A stretch of DNA of 64,000 bases, taken from Myxococcales bacterium (GTDB taxonomy: Bacteria; Myxococcota_A; Polyangia; Haliangiales; Haliangiaceae). A program made the position numbers and the translations under genes. The stretch covers positions 372,001 to 436,000 of the forward strand of contig JADJGV010000002.1 in the NCBI GenBank assembly GCA_016707895.1, in the 5' to 3' direction. Below the pieces are notes generated by a model. It ran no database searches and was not told the DNA's origin. It was given only the letters and a program-made list of their open reading frames with translations. Of this stretch, positions 38,966 through 50,308 are shown one piece after another (the first letter of the stretch is position 1; the number at the start of each line of letters is the position of its first letter).

Positions 38966-40249
38966 TCACCAGCGCAGCGCGGGGGCGACGTCGGTGGCGC
39001 GGTGGCAGATCGGCGTGGCGATCGGCGTGCGCGTGATGCACAGGCGATCGCCGCGCGCGCTTGCGTCGCTGGCCAGGAACGCGAAGGTGCCGTCGGCGGT
39101 GCCGGCGGGGCTGCCGTCGGGCCAGGTGACCTGGGCGCCGGCGCGCGCGACCAGCCACGGGGTGGTGGCGGGGCCCGCGCCGGTCGCGCCGGCGGGGCCG
39201 AGGGGCGCGACGTCGCCCGGGGTCGTGCGCGCGCGCAGCTCGCCGCAACGATCGCCGGCCCACACGAGGTAGCCGCCATCGACCACGACCACGTCGTGGC
39301 GTGCGCGCGCGAGCTGGGCCGCCGCGAGCGCGGGCCGGCCGCCGATGGTCAGCGCCGCGCCGTCGTCGCGCAGCTGGCAGCGCTCCTCGGGGACGCGTAG
39401 CAGGTCGGACGACGTCATGTCGACGACGGTGTAGTTGCTGGCGCTCAGCGGGCCGTCGCAGCTGGTCAGCGCGAGCGCGGCGAGGTCGGGTGCGGTGGCG
39501 CCGCGCTTGCCGCCCTTGCGCGTGGCGGCGGCGGCGGCCTGCGCGGCCTCGCAGCGGGCGCGCTCCTCGGCGGCGCGGGCGGCGGCGGTGGCCTCGGCGG
39601 CGGCGCGCTCGGCGGCCTCGCGGGCGGCCGCGTCGGGGTCGGGGCAGCGCGCGAGGCTGGCGTCGATCGGCGGCAGCGCGACGGGGGTCGGCGGCGGCGC
39701 GATCGCCAGCGCCAGCGCGTCGGCCGGCACGGTCGCGACCAGCCCGACGGGACCGGCGACCGCGGCGCGGCTGCCGTCGGAGAAGACGTGGACCGGCGCG
39801 CCGACCCGCAACAGCCAGCCGGTGCCGTCGACGTGGGCGTCGGACAGCGGGTGCGCGACCCGGGCCACCAGCGCGGCGCGCGGCACGTGCACGCGCAGGC
39901 GATAGCCGAGCGCGTGATCGGCGACGCAGTCGTCGGCGTCCGCCGCGGTCTCGAGCTCGACGGTGTCATCGTGGACCGCGATCAGCTCCGCCGAGACCAG
40001 CGCCGCGGTCGCGATCGGCGTCGGCGGGTGAGCCGCGGCGTCGGCCGCGGTGGCGTACAGCGGCGCGTCGGGTGGCACCGCGATCCGACCAGGGACGGCC
40101 AGCGGCAGCGGCGGGGTCAGCGTCGACGCGGCGATCGCGACGGGTGGCGGCGGCGCGGCGTCGGCCATCGGCGGCGTCGGCGGGGGCGCGGCGGCGTGAG
40201 GCGTCGATCGCGTACACGCGACCAGCAAGACCAGCGCCGCGCTTCGCAT
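38966..40249 (-). CDS. Hypothetical lipoprotein with Ala/Glu coiled coil
   Basis: 427 residues. Lipobox LVLLVAC, a Pro/Ala-rich linker, and a beta domain to about residue 180, with a conspicuous DDCVADHALGYRLRVHVPR segment. A charged coiled coil follows (AAAREAAERAAAEATAAARA), then a second domain with cysteines (SCDGPLSA, ERCQLRDDG, DRCGEL). No family recognised. ATG 40249 chosen by the signal peptide. Confidence 0.65.
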   Translation of the reverse strand: MRSAALVLLVACTRSTPHAAAPPPTPPMADAAPPPPVAIAASTLTPPLPLAVPGRIAVPPDAPLYATAADAAAHPPTPIATAALVSAELIAVHDDTVELETAADADDCVADHALGYRLRVHVPRAALVARVAHPLSDAHVDGTGWLLRVGAPVHVFSDGSRAAVAGPVGLVATVPADALALAIAPPPTPVALPPIDASLARCPDPDAAAREAAERAAAEATAAARAAEERARCEAAQAAAAATRKGGKRGATAPDLAALALTSCDGPLSASNYTVVDMTSSDLLRVPEERCQLRDDGAALTIGGRPALAAAQLARARHDVVVVDGGYLVWAGDRCGELRARTTPGDVAPLGPAGATGAGPATTPWLVARAGAQVTWPDGSPAGTADGTFAFLASDASARGDRLCITRTPIATPICHRATDVAPALRW

Positions 40250-40286
40250 GGCGACAGCCTGCCACACGCGCGCGACGCGGGGCAGC

Positions 40287-42077
40287 TCAAGACGTCGGCG
40301 CGAGGCCCTGACGCCACCAGCGGGCCAGCATGGCCAGCGCCGCCGCGAGCACGCCGAGGTTGAAGTCGAGGCGTGTGGTCGCGGGCCAGATCAGCGACGC
40401 GCCGACCGCGACCAGCGGCAGCGCCGCGATCCGGACGCGCCCGTAGGCCGCCATCGCGGTGGCGAGGATCAGCAGGTCGATCCGCAGCACGTGGGCCGAC
40501 GGCACGTCGGTGAGGTAGCCGACGCCGCGGTTGCACATGGCGACCAACGCCGCGGCGACGAACGTGCGGGTCGCGCCGCTCGACGCGTCGTTGGCGAACA
40601 GCCGCCGCCGCGCCAGGAACACCACCAGCGCCATCGCGCCGACCACCGCCGCGCCGTTGACCAGCAGCGTGCGCTGCGGCAGCGGGTCGCCGATCGACGC
40701 CCCCGCGAGCACGGTCTGCACGAACGCGCCGATCAGCAGCGCCACGAAGCCGGTGGCGACCAGCATCCGCTCGCGCAGCCCGACCCGATGATCGCGATCG
40801 TGGACCAGCGCGGCGGCGGCGGCGCTGCGCACGGCCAGCTCGTCCACCGCGCGGCGGCGATCGTCGTCGGGCGGCAGCTCGGCGGCCAGCGCGGCGGCGG
40901 CGGCGTGATCGCCGCGGCGCAGCGCGACCGCGAACAGCGCGCGGCGCAAGCGGTCGAGCGCGGCCCGGGCGTCGGGGTTGGCCGGCCACGCGGCCAGCGC
41001 CTGCTCGAGGCCGAACCGCGCGACGTCGGCGGTGGCGGTGAGCGCCGCGGTGGCGTCGGGCGGCCCGGCGGCGGCGCGCTCGACCTCGATGACACGGGCC
41101 AGCGCGGCCGCGGTCAGCCGCGCCGAGTGGTCGTGGGTGAGGAACGCCGCCAGCGCCTGGGCCAGGGCCTCGGCGTCGGCGTAGCGCTCGCCCGCGTCGC
41201 GCGCCATCGCGCGCTCGATGATCGCGGCCAGCTCGGGCGGCACCGCCGGCGCCAGTTCGGCGATCGGCCGGGGCGGCCCGGCGGCCACGCGATCCCAGAT
41301 CGGATCGCCGGCGTCGGCGGTGTGCGCGCCGCTGACGTCGTACGGCGCCGCGCCCGACACCAGCTGGTACAGGATCGCGCCCAGCGCGTAGATGTCGGCG
41401 CGGGTGTCGACGGCCTCGCCGCGCGCCTGCTCGGGCGGCATGTAGCACGGCGTGCCCAGCACGCTGCCGGCGCCGGTGAGCTGCGGGTGGGCAGGGGCCG
41501 CGCCGCCGCCCGTCGGCAGATCGGGCTCGTCGAGCGAGCGCGCCAGGCCCCAGTCGATGACGACGATCTCGCCGAACGCGCCGACCACGACGTTGGCCGG
41601 CTTGAGGTCGCGGTGGATCACCCGCTGGCTGTGCGCGTACGCCACCGCCTCGGCGATCGCGATCACCGCCGGCACCAGGGCCAGCCGGGCCTCGAGGGTC
41701 GGCCGCGCGGCGAGCTCGTGGGCCAGTGAGCGGCCGGCGATCCACTTCATCGCGTACGACAGCACGCCGTCGGCGTCGCTACCGAGATCGTAGATCGGGA
41801 CGATCCCGGGGTGCACCAGCCGGCTGGTGAGCCGGGCCTCGCGCAGGAAGCGTGCGGTCAGCCCCGGATCGGGATCGCGCAGCTGCTTGATCGCGACCTT
41901 GCGATCGAGCACGACGTCGTGGGCGTCGTAGATGATCGCCAGGCCGCCCTCGGCGAGGCGGGCGCCCAGCTGGTAGCGCGCCGCGAACCCGAGGTCGGGC
42001 ACGCCCACCGCGGGGCGCGCCGGCGTCGCGAGCGGTCCCAGCGACAGCGTCGCGTCGGAGTCGTGGGTCGCCGCCAC
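40287..42077 (-). CDS. Ser/Thr protein kinase with C-terminal multi-pass membrane domain
   Basis: 596 residues. Kinase domain ~30-310: glycine loop AEGGLAIIYDAHD, Lys in RKVAIKQL, catalytic HRDLKPANVVV, DWG in place of DFG (IDWGLA), and GTPCYMPPEQA. The DWG motif is usual in a branch of bacterial kinases and does not imply inactivity. The C-terminal half has a helical linker and then several hydrophobic helices (LVATGFVALLIGAFVQTVLAG, AAVVGAMALVVFLARR and others), a multi-pass region at the C-terminus. The start is GTG 42077 with TAAGGT six bases upstream. The substrate is unknown; the next gene upstream is another kinase. Confidence 0.9.
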   Translation of the reverse strand: MAATHDSDATLSLGPLATPARPAVGVPDLGFAARYQLGARLAEGGLAIIYDAHDVVLDRKVAIKQLRDPDPGLTARFLREARLTSRLVHPGIVPIYDLGSDADGVLSYAMKWIAGRSLAHELAARPTLEARLALVPAVIAIAEAVAYAHSQRVIHRDLKPANVVVGAFGEIVVIDWGLARSLDEPDLPTGGGAAPAHPQLTGAGSVLGTPCYMPPEQARGEAVDTRADIYALGAILYQLVSGAAPYDVSGAHTADAGDPIWDRVAAGPPRPIAELAPAVPPELAAIIERAMARDAGERYADAEALAQALAAFLTHDHSARLTAAALARVIEVERAAAGPPDATAALTATADVARFGLEQALAAWPANPDARAALDRLRRALFAVALRRGDHAAAAALAAELPPDDDRRRAVDELAVRSAAAAALVHDRDHRVGLRERMLVATGFVALLIGAFVQTVLAGASIGDPLPQRTLLVNGAAVVGAMALVVFLARRRLFANDASSGATRTFVAAALVAMCNRGVGYLTDVPSAHVLRIDLLILATAMAAYGRVRIAALPLVAVGASLIWPATTRLDFNLGVLAAALAMLARWWRQGLAPTS

Positions 42078-42083
42078 CGCCGG

Positions 42084-42089
42084 ACCTTA
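42084..42089 (-). promoter_or_regulatory. Putative -10 (TAAGGT) before C-terminal-membrane kinase gene
   Basis: TANNNT hexamer ending six bases before the GTG at 42077. Confidence 0.4.
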
Positions 42090-42091
42090 CC

Positions 42092-43843
42092 TCAGCGCTC
42101 GGTCGCCGCGCGGCCCCACGGGTGGCGGGCCAGCAGCCCCGCGGCGCGCTCGACCACCGGCAGCGGCGCGGCGCCGTGCAGCGCGGCGGCAAGCGCCTCG
42201 GCGAACTCGGTCGCGTGGTCGAAGCGATCGGCGGCGCGCTTGGCCAGCGCCACCGCCATCACCGCGTCGACCGCGCGCGGCACGTCGGGTGCCAGCGCGC
42301 TGGGCGCCTTGGGGTGCTGGTAGACCACCGAGAACAACAGCTGCGGCGTGTCGACGCCGGTGAACGCCGGGCGGCCGGTGAGCGCGCGGTAGGTCACCGC
42401 GCCGAGCGCGAAGACGTCGGCGCGGGCGTCGACGCCGTGGCCCCGCGCCTGCTCGGGCGCCATGTAGCCCGGCGTGCCGACCACCGCGGCCTGGGTCAGC
42501 GTGCCGCTCGAGCCGGCCAGGCTGGCCACGCCGAAGTCGAGGATCTTCCACGCGCCCAGGTCGCGCGACCAGAACAGGTTGTGTGGCTTCAGATCGCGGT
42601 GCACGACGCCGGCGGCGTGGGCGACGTCGAGGCCGCGCGCGACCTCGCGCACCAGCGTGATCAGCGCGGCGCGATCGAGCCGCGGCTCCCGGCGCAGCCG
42701 GCGCGCCAGGTCTTCCCCGTGCAGTCGCTCCATCGCCAGGTACGGCATGGCGCGGATCACGCCGGCGTCGAACACCCGCACGATGTGTGGCGACTGCAGC
42801 GCCGCGATCACCGCGCCCTCGCGCTCGAACCGCTCGCGCAGGCGCGCCTCGTCGGGGCCGAGCTCGCGCAGGACCTTGACCGCCGCGGTGCGGTGGTCGC
42901 TCGCGTGGGTGGCGGCGTAGACCTCGCCCATCGCGCCGCGGCCGATCACCTCGGCCAGCTGCCACGGCCCGGCGGCGGCGCCGGTGAGCTGGCCCTTGGC
43001 GCCGGCGCCTCCGTCGAGGACGTGGTCGAGGTCGCGCTTGACCTCGACCAGCTGGGCCTCGCGCTGGTTGGCCAGGAGCGCCGCCTCGTGCGCGCGCGCC
43101 AGGGCGTGCTCGAGCGTGCGCCGCGACAGCCGGGCCATCCACAGCGCCACCAGCAACACCACCGGCACCATCGCGGTGAACATGGCCTGCCCGGCGGCCG
43201 AGGTGGCGGTCGGGGTGACGACCGCGCGATCGTCGAGCAGGCCGGTCAGCGTGGCCAGCGCGAGCGCCAGGTACCCGGCGATCGCGACCAGCGGCGCGAC
43301 CAGCGCGCCGATCCGATCGCGCCCGAGCCCGATGAAGCTGATGCCGAGCGTCACCACCAGCGGCGTCGGCGAGAACACGCCGAGGTAGTAGATGACCTCG
43401 AACGACCCCGCCGCGATCGCGAACGCGAACGTGCGGAACACCGCCGGCGTGTACCGCGCCGGGTTGCGACAGCGGCGCACCAGCCACGCGCCCAGCCCGA
43501 TCAGCGCGATCAGCGTCGCCACGAACGGGCCCTTGCGGCTGGCGTCGCCGGGCAGCGCCGGGACGAACGCCAGCATCGCCAGCGCCATGACGATCATCAC
43601 CGTCGACCAGCCGCGGGCCCGCGCGACCTCCTCGGCATGCAGCGCGGCGGCCAGCCCGTCCTGGGCCTCGCTCGAGGCCGCCGACGGCGGCGTGGTGGGC
43701 CGGGGCGGCGCGCGGCGCGGGCGCGCGTCGACGGTCTCGAGGCTCACGCGGTCGAGGTCGTCGTCGACGCGCGCCTGCTCCTCGGCCAGCGTGTCGACGT
43801 CGTCCGTCACCGCCGGCGGCGCCGTGGGGGGCCGCACGCTCAT
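42092..43843 (-). CDS. Ser/Thr protein kinase with N-terminal six-helix membrane domain
   Basis: 583 residues. The cytoplasmic N-terminus is charged and Pro-rich, followed by about six hydrophobic helices (WSTVMIVMALAMLAFVPAL, GPFVATLIALIGLGAWLV and others, ~78-230), a short coiled coil, and the kinase domain (~290-560): GRGAMGEVYAATH, Lys in AAVKVL, HRDLKPHNLFW, ILDFGVA, GTPGYMAPEQA. The layout is that of 7TM-like receptor kinases found in myxobacteria, reversed relative to the neighbour downstream (14 bp away). ATG 43843 was chosen over GTG 43882. Confidence 0.9.
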   Translation of the reverse strand: MSVRPPTAPPAVTDDVDTLAEEQARVDDDLDRVSLETVDARPRRAPPRPTTPPSAASSEAQDGLAAALHAEEVARARGWSTVMIVMALAMLAFVPALPGDASRKGPFVATLIALIGLGAWLVRRCRNPARYTPAVFRTFAFAIAAGSFEVIYYLGVFSPTPLVVTLGISFIGLGRDRIGALVAPLVAIAGYLALALATLTGLLDDRAVVTPTATSAAGQAMFTAMVPVVLLVALWMARLSRRTLEHALARAHEAALLANQREAQLVEVKRDLDHVLDGGAGAKGQLTGAAAGPWQLAEVIGRGAMGEVYAATHASDHRTAAVKVLRELGPDEARLRERFEREGAVIAALQSPHIVRVFDAGVIRAMPYLAMERLHGEDLARRLRREPRLDRAALITLVREVARGLDVAHAAGVVHRDLKPHNLFWSRDLGAWKILDFGVASLAGSSGTLTQAAVVGTPGYMAPEQARGHGVDARADVFALGAVTYRALTGRPAFTGVDTPQLLFSVVYQHPKAPSALAPDVPRAVDAVMAVALAKRAADRFDHATEFAEALAAALHGAAPLPVVERAAGLLARHPWGRAATER

Positions 43844-43888
43844 GGGGCGATCAGCGCGCGGCGGTGGCGCCCCGTCAAGCACGTCGCC

Positions 43889-44173
43889 TTACTTCAGGTA
43901 GCGGCCGAGCTGGTCGGCGAGCTGGCCGGCCCGCACGCCGACGTACGAGCCGACCGCCGCGGGCAGGGCCGGGGCAGCCCGCAGGTGGGCCATGATCGTG
44001 CTCGAGCCGCCGGCCAGGTAGCGATCGACCAGCGCATCGTGGCGCGCGCACGCCGGGGTGCGGACGTCGCCGAGGTACGGCATGTCGGCCCCCGGGCCGC
44101 ACCGCCCGAAGCTGGGATCGGGCGCGCCGCCCACGACGTAGGTCAGATCGAGCGGCGCGATCGGCTGGAACAT
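43889..44173 (-). CDS. Small protein with double-glycine leader-like N-terminus
   Basis: 94 residues (100 if it starts at ATG 44191). The N-terminus MFQPIAPLDLTYVVGGAPDP resembles a double-glycine leader: a hydrophobic/acidic stretch ending VVGG, after which a peptidase would cut. The mature part has two cysteines (GRCGPG, PACARHD) and a CARHD segment reminiscent of phospholipase A2 active sites, though far too short to assign. It ends QLADQLGRYLK. No ABC peptidase transporter is visible nearby. The sequence lies between two kinase genes and is a weak but coherent ORF. Confidence 0.5.
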   Translation of the reverse strand: MFQPIAPLDLTYVVGGAPDPSFGRCGPGADMPYLGDVRTPACARHDALVDRYLAGGSSTIMAHLRAAPALPAAVGSYVGVRAGQLADQLGRYLK

Positions 44174-44369
44174 CGCCGTGCACTCCTGCATCGCGCGTAC
44201 CAGCCGGCGGGCGCGCCGCGGCGCGCATGCTCGCAACCTCGCCGGGGCTCGTCGCGCCAGGCTGAGGACGCCGGGCCGCAGGCCGGCGTCAGAACAGCGC
44301 GCGGCGCGAACGTCGGTTGCGCGGGCCAGCGCGCTGGACCCCAGCTTCACCGCCGCGGCGGCCGCGCGG

Positions 44370-47129
<2,760 letters not shown>

Positions 47130-47312
47130 CTCGCCGCCGATGGTAGCGCGGCCGTCGGGGCGGCGCCTGTCACCCGCCGGGTTACAACTGGCACCGAGAT
47201 GGCGACACGGTCCGCTCCACCGCTACCATACACGCGTCGCGCGATGGCCGTGGGTTTGCAGAGTTGGCCGAAGTCGGGAGCCCACACGTCGACCCGTCCA
47301 GGAGCACTTCGC

Positions 47313-48485
47313 ATGCCAGCTCGTCTCTTCGTCACTGCTTGTGCGATCGCCAGTGCGCTCGCGGCCACCACCGTCTCGATCCGCGTCGCAGGGGCCGGGT
47401 GCAACGCCTACCGCTGCGGCGGCAACACGCCGATCCTCTGGGGGACCTTCATCCGCGGGCTCAGCACCACCGGCGAGGCCAACGCCGAGCGGGTCGTGCT
47501 GCGGCCGGAGTTGATCCCGTCGGGCACCGGCACCTGCGCCGGCACCGACATCAAGCTCGCCTCGGTCGACGGGCGCCTGCAAGGCGTCCGCGACGGCGTC
47601 GAGGTGTGCGCCGACGCGGCGCTGGTCGGGTCGGCGTTCGATCTGGACGTGCCGTACAAGGCGCTGACGATGCGGGTGCGGGTGCTCATCTCCGAGATCA
47701 GGACGGTGTCGACCTGGGAGGTCGAGGGCGCGACCGTGCTGCCGACCTACCGCTTCGAGGTGGTGGCCAACGGCGCGATCGCCGCGCCGGGCGAGCCGCC
47801 GCCCGACGGCGCGCGGCCGTTCGGGCCGGTCACGCCGTCGCCGCTATGCCAGGAGACCGAGCGGTGGATGGAGCGGTGGCAGAACGACGGCCTGGTGCCG
47901 GTGCTGGAGACGCCGTCCGGTGGCCTGATCCGCTGGGACAATCCCCCGGGCACCGTCGGCCAGCAGTGGCAGCAGGGCACCGACCACGCGCTGATCGTCA
48001 GCGGCGAGACGTACACCGAGACCGGCTCGTCGGCGGCGATCGGGCAGCAGTGGTTCCAGATCGCGTGCGCCGGCTCGGCGATCGCCAAGATGCGGCTGCT
48101 CGGGATCGATCCGTGGGAGCCGCGCGCGGTCGCTGGCGGGCTCACCACCGCCACGCTCAAGATGATGGGCGCGCGCTACGGCGGCGACGTCGCGTTCACG
48201 CGGCCGGGCACGCCGGTGCGCTGGGAGCGCTGGGACGCGCGGCGATTCTACGGCGGGCCGGCGCGCGAGTTTGCGCCCGGGCCGTCGGAGGCGACGTGGA
48301 CCCGCAGCGGCGCGGCGTGCGTCGATCACCTGCGGCTGATGCGGGCGAGCCTCGGCAGCCGCTGGCTCACGTGGGTCGAGGGCATCGCGCTGGTGTCGCT
48401 GGCGCGCGAGTACCGGCTGCGCCCGTGCCCCCGCACCGCCAGCGCAGTGTGGACGACCACGACGGTCGATCACGTCGCGCACTGA
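47313..48485 (+). CDS. ADYC-like exported protein
   Basis: 390 residues with a signal peptide (LFVTACAIASALAATTVSIR). The region RCGGNTPILWGTFIRGL and a later KMMGARYGGDVAFTRPGTPV match the outline of the myxobacterial ADYC-domain family, where the eponymous motif reads ADYCGD; here it is ARYGGD, so the Cys is lost. Other cysteines (TPSPLCQETERW, GAACVDHLRL) remain. Function unknown in the family. A Shine-Dalgarno-like AGGAG is near the ATG. The kinase gene is divergent upstream and a RAYT gene convergent downstream. Confidence 0.65.
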   Translation: MPARLFVTACAIASALAATTVSIRVAGAGCNAYRCGGNTPILWGTFIRGLSTTGEANAERVVLRPELIPSGTGTCAGTDIKLASVDGRLQGVRDGVEVCADAALVGSAFDLDVPYKALTMRVRVLISEIRTVSTWEVEGATVLPTYRFEVVANGAIAAPGEPPPDGARPFGPVTPSPLCQETERWMERWQNDGLVPVLETPSGGLIRWDNPPGTVGQQWQQGTDHALIVSGETYTETGSSAAIGQQWFQIACAGSAIAKMRLLGIDPWEPRAVAGGLTTATLKMMGARYGGDVAFTRPGTPVRWERWDARRFYGGPAREFAPGPSEATWTRSGAACVDHLRLMRASLGSRWLTWVEGIALVSLAREYRLRPCPRTASAVWTTTTVDHVAH

Positions 48486-48510
48486 GTCCCAACAGGGCGT
48501 GTCGCAACGC

Positions 48511-48544
48511 GGTCCCCCGTCGGGTCATGCCCCGCCGGGGAACC
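48511..48544. terminator. Large GC hairpin between convergent ADYC-like and RAYT genes
   Basis: A near-perfect stem with 13 of 15 pairs (GGTCCCCCG against CGGGGAACC outside, CGGG against CCCG inside) and a 6-base TCATGC loop. Either a bidirectional terminator or a REP-like hairpin tied to the adjacent RAYT. Confidence 0.5.
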
Positions 48545-48569
48545 TCCCAAGATCCGCGGCTGCGAAGCC

Positions 48570-49334
48570 TCAGGCCAGCGGCCCCGGCCGCTCCCACAGG
48601 CTCGGTGCCGGGCCGCCGCGCTTCCAGCCGCCCTGCATGAGCCAGGTCTGTGGCGCCGCGGTCGGCATCGGCTCGAAGTCCTTGGGCCACGCGAACGGCA
48701 CGCCGTCGCGCTCGGCCCAGCCGGCGAAGGCGACGCCGCTGGCGTAGCGATCGAGCGGCGCGCGGCGCTGCCCGACGCCGGCGTGATCCTCGCGGTGGCG
48801 GCGCCAGTTGTTGAGCACGTAGGCCAGCGCGTGGCGGGCCTGGCGCGGCTTGCTGAGCGTCGTCGCGTGGTAGCGGTCGGTGAAGACGCGGCCGGCTCGC
48901 GGCACTCCGCCAGCGATGGTGACCGCGCGGTTCAGCCGCTTCGCGGCTGAGACGCACAGCGCGCGGACGCCGTTGGCCAGCGCGCGGCGGTCGTCGGCCT
49001 CGCAGAGCAGGTGGATGTGGTGGCGCTGGATCGACAGGTGGACGACGCGGAAGTCGGCGCGCCCGACCAGCGCGATCATCGCCGCGCGGACGGCCGCGTA
49101 CGCCTGCGGCCGGCGCAGGCGGCCGACCTGCCGGGTGACGCGCAGGACGACGTGGACAGGCAGGCGGCGATCGTGGAACGGCCGCGCCCGGTGCTTGCCG
49201 CGGGCCGGGCCGGGCAGCGTCCGCTTGCGCCCGGCGCCGGCGCGCTTGCCGCCGTGACCGTTCGCGTTGCCCGCGCGCCGCGGCGCGCCCTCGGTCCTCG
49301 CCAACCCCAGCTGCCTCGACATCCTCGCCCTCAT
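48570..49334 (-). mobile_element. RAYT (REP-associated tyrosine transposase), HUH motif intact
   Basis: 254 residues (250 from ATG 49322) of the Y1/TnpA_REP family. The N-terminus has HGGKRAGAGRKR, a basic HGGxRxGAGR motif shared with its neighbour. The HUH metal-binding site is intact in QRHHIHLLCEA and the nucleophilic Tyr lies in FTDRYHATTL; NWRRHRED follows. RAYTs act on REP hairpins as single-copy domesticated transposases. The gene is convergent with the ADYC-like gene. Whether it is active here depends on REP substrates; candidates are at 7947-8222 and 49391-49420. Confidence 0.85.
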
Positions 49335-49390
49335 GATTGGGCCAATATAGGCACTGGGCGCGAGACGTCAAGGCGCGAGGAAGATTCAGT

Positions 49391-49420
49391 GAGGGGGTAC
49401 AGACTGATCTGATCCCTGAC
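49391..49420. repeat. REP-like motif between the two RAYT genes
   Basis: GAGGGGGTACAGACTGATC and the following TGATCCCTG, read on the opposite strand as a GGGATCAG..GTACCCCC pattern, resembles the GGGACAGGATCTACCCCTCC end of the palindromic element at 7947-8222. It is a loose match by eye only; the rest of the 283-bp gap shows nothing further. Confidence 0.35.
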
Positions 49421-49617
49421 AGCTCGTCCCCGGGACCCTGACAGGCGAGTGCGGCGAGTGCCTGCGAGCGCGGATCGGGAGGCGAGGACCGCCCGGAGCG
49501 CTGTCGCCTTGGAGATGCCGACCGTTGCTCGTCCGAAGGCCTCACAGACTCTGAGCGCACACCCACCGGCGCTGCGTTGACGGCGATGACCGCCGGCGCT
49601 ACAGATGCCGAGCCACG

Positions 49618-50304
49618 ATGACGCCGCCGACACCAGCGACGCCCGCGCGGCGGCCGACCGGGCACGGCGGCTGGCGGCCGGGCGCAGGGCGGAAGAAGCG
49701 GCCGGGGTCGGATCCGCACCTCCCGCGCGCGCGGTTCGCGGCGGCGACGCCGGTGTACGTCACGGTGAAGCTGGCCGAGGACGCGCCGACGCTGCGCACC
49801 GCGGCGGTCGCGCGGGCGGTGTGGGCCGCGATCGAGGCCGGGCACCGCGACGACTTCCGCGTCGTGCACTACGGCGTGCTCGGCGATCAGCTGCGCTTCG
49901 TCGTCGAGGCGGCCGGGACGCAGGCGCTCTCGCGTGGGATGCAGGGGCTGACCATCCGGCTCGCGCGACGCATCAACGCGCAGCTGGGACGCCGCGGCAA
50001 GCTGTTCGCGCAGCGCTACCAGGCGCGGCCGCTGCGCACGGCGGCGGAGGTGCGCGACGCGATCCGCGACGTCTTGCTCGGCGCGCGGGGCGCCGGCGCG
50101 CGGCTCAAACTCGGCGCGATCGATCCGCACTCGAGCGGGCTGTGGTTCGACGGCTGGAAGGCCGCGGCCCGCACCGACGTCGCGTGGCTGCGCGCCCTGG
50201 CCAAGGCCGGTCGCCCGACGGCGGCGCCGCGCACGGCGCTGCTCGCGCGCGGCTGGCACACCGCGGGCGGGCCGCTCGACGTCGACGACGCGTCGCGGTC
50301 GTGA
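49618..50304 (+). mobile_element. RAYT-family paralogue lacking the HUH motif
   Basis: 228 residues with the same N-terminal HGGWRPGAGRKK signature and fold order as the divergent gene next to it. The Tyr is retained in FAQRYQARPL, but the position of the HUH motif reads LGDQLRFVVEA, so both metal-binding His are replaced (Gln and Arg). The protein would be expected to bind DNA but not cut it by the usual route. Its reading frame is open and clean, so it is probably maintained rather than decaying. Start chosen at ATG 49618. Confidence 0.7.
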
Positions 50305-50308
50305 TCGC

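Noticed and set aside
40287..42077. Pseudokinase because DFG reads DWG
   Set aside because: Lys, HRDLKP and other core residues are intact, and DWG is common in a bacterial kinase branch.
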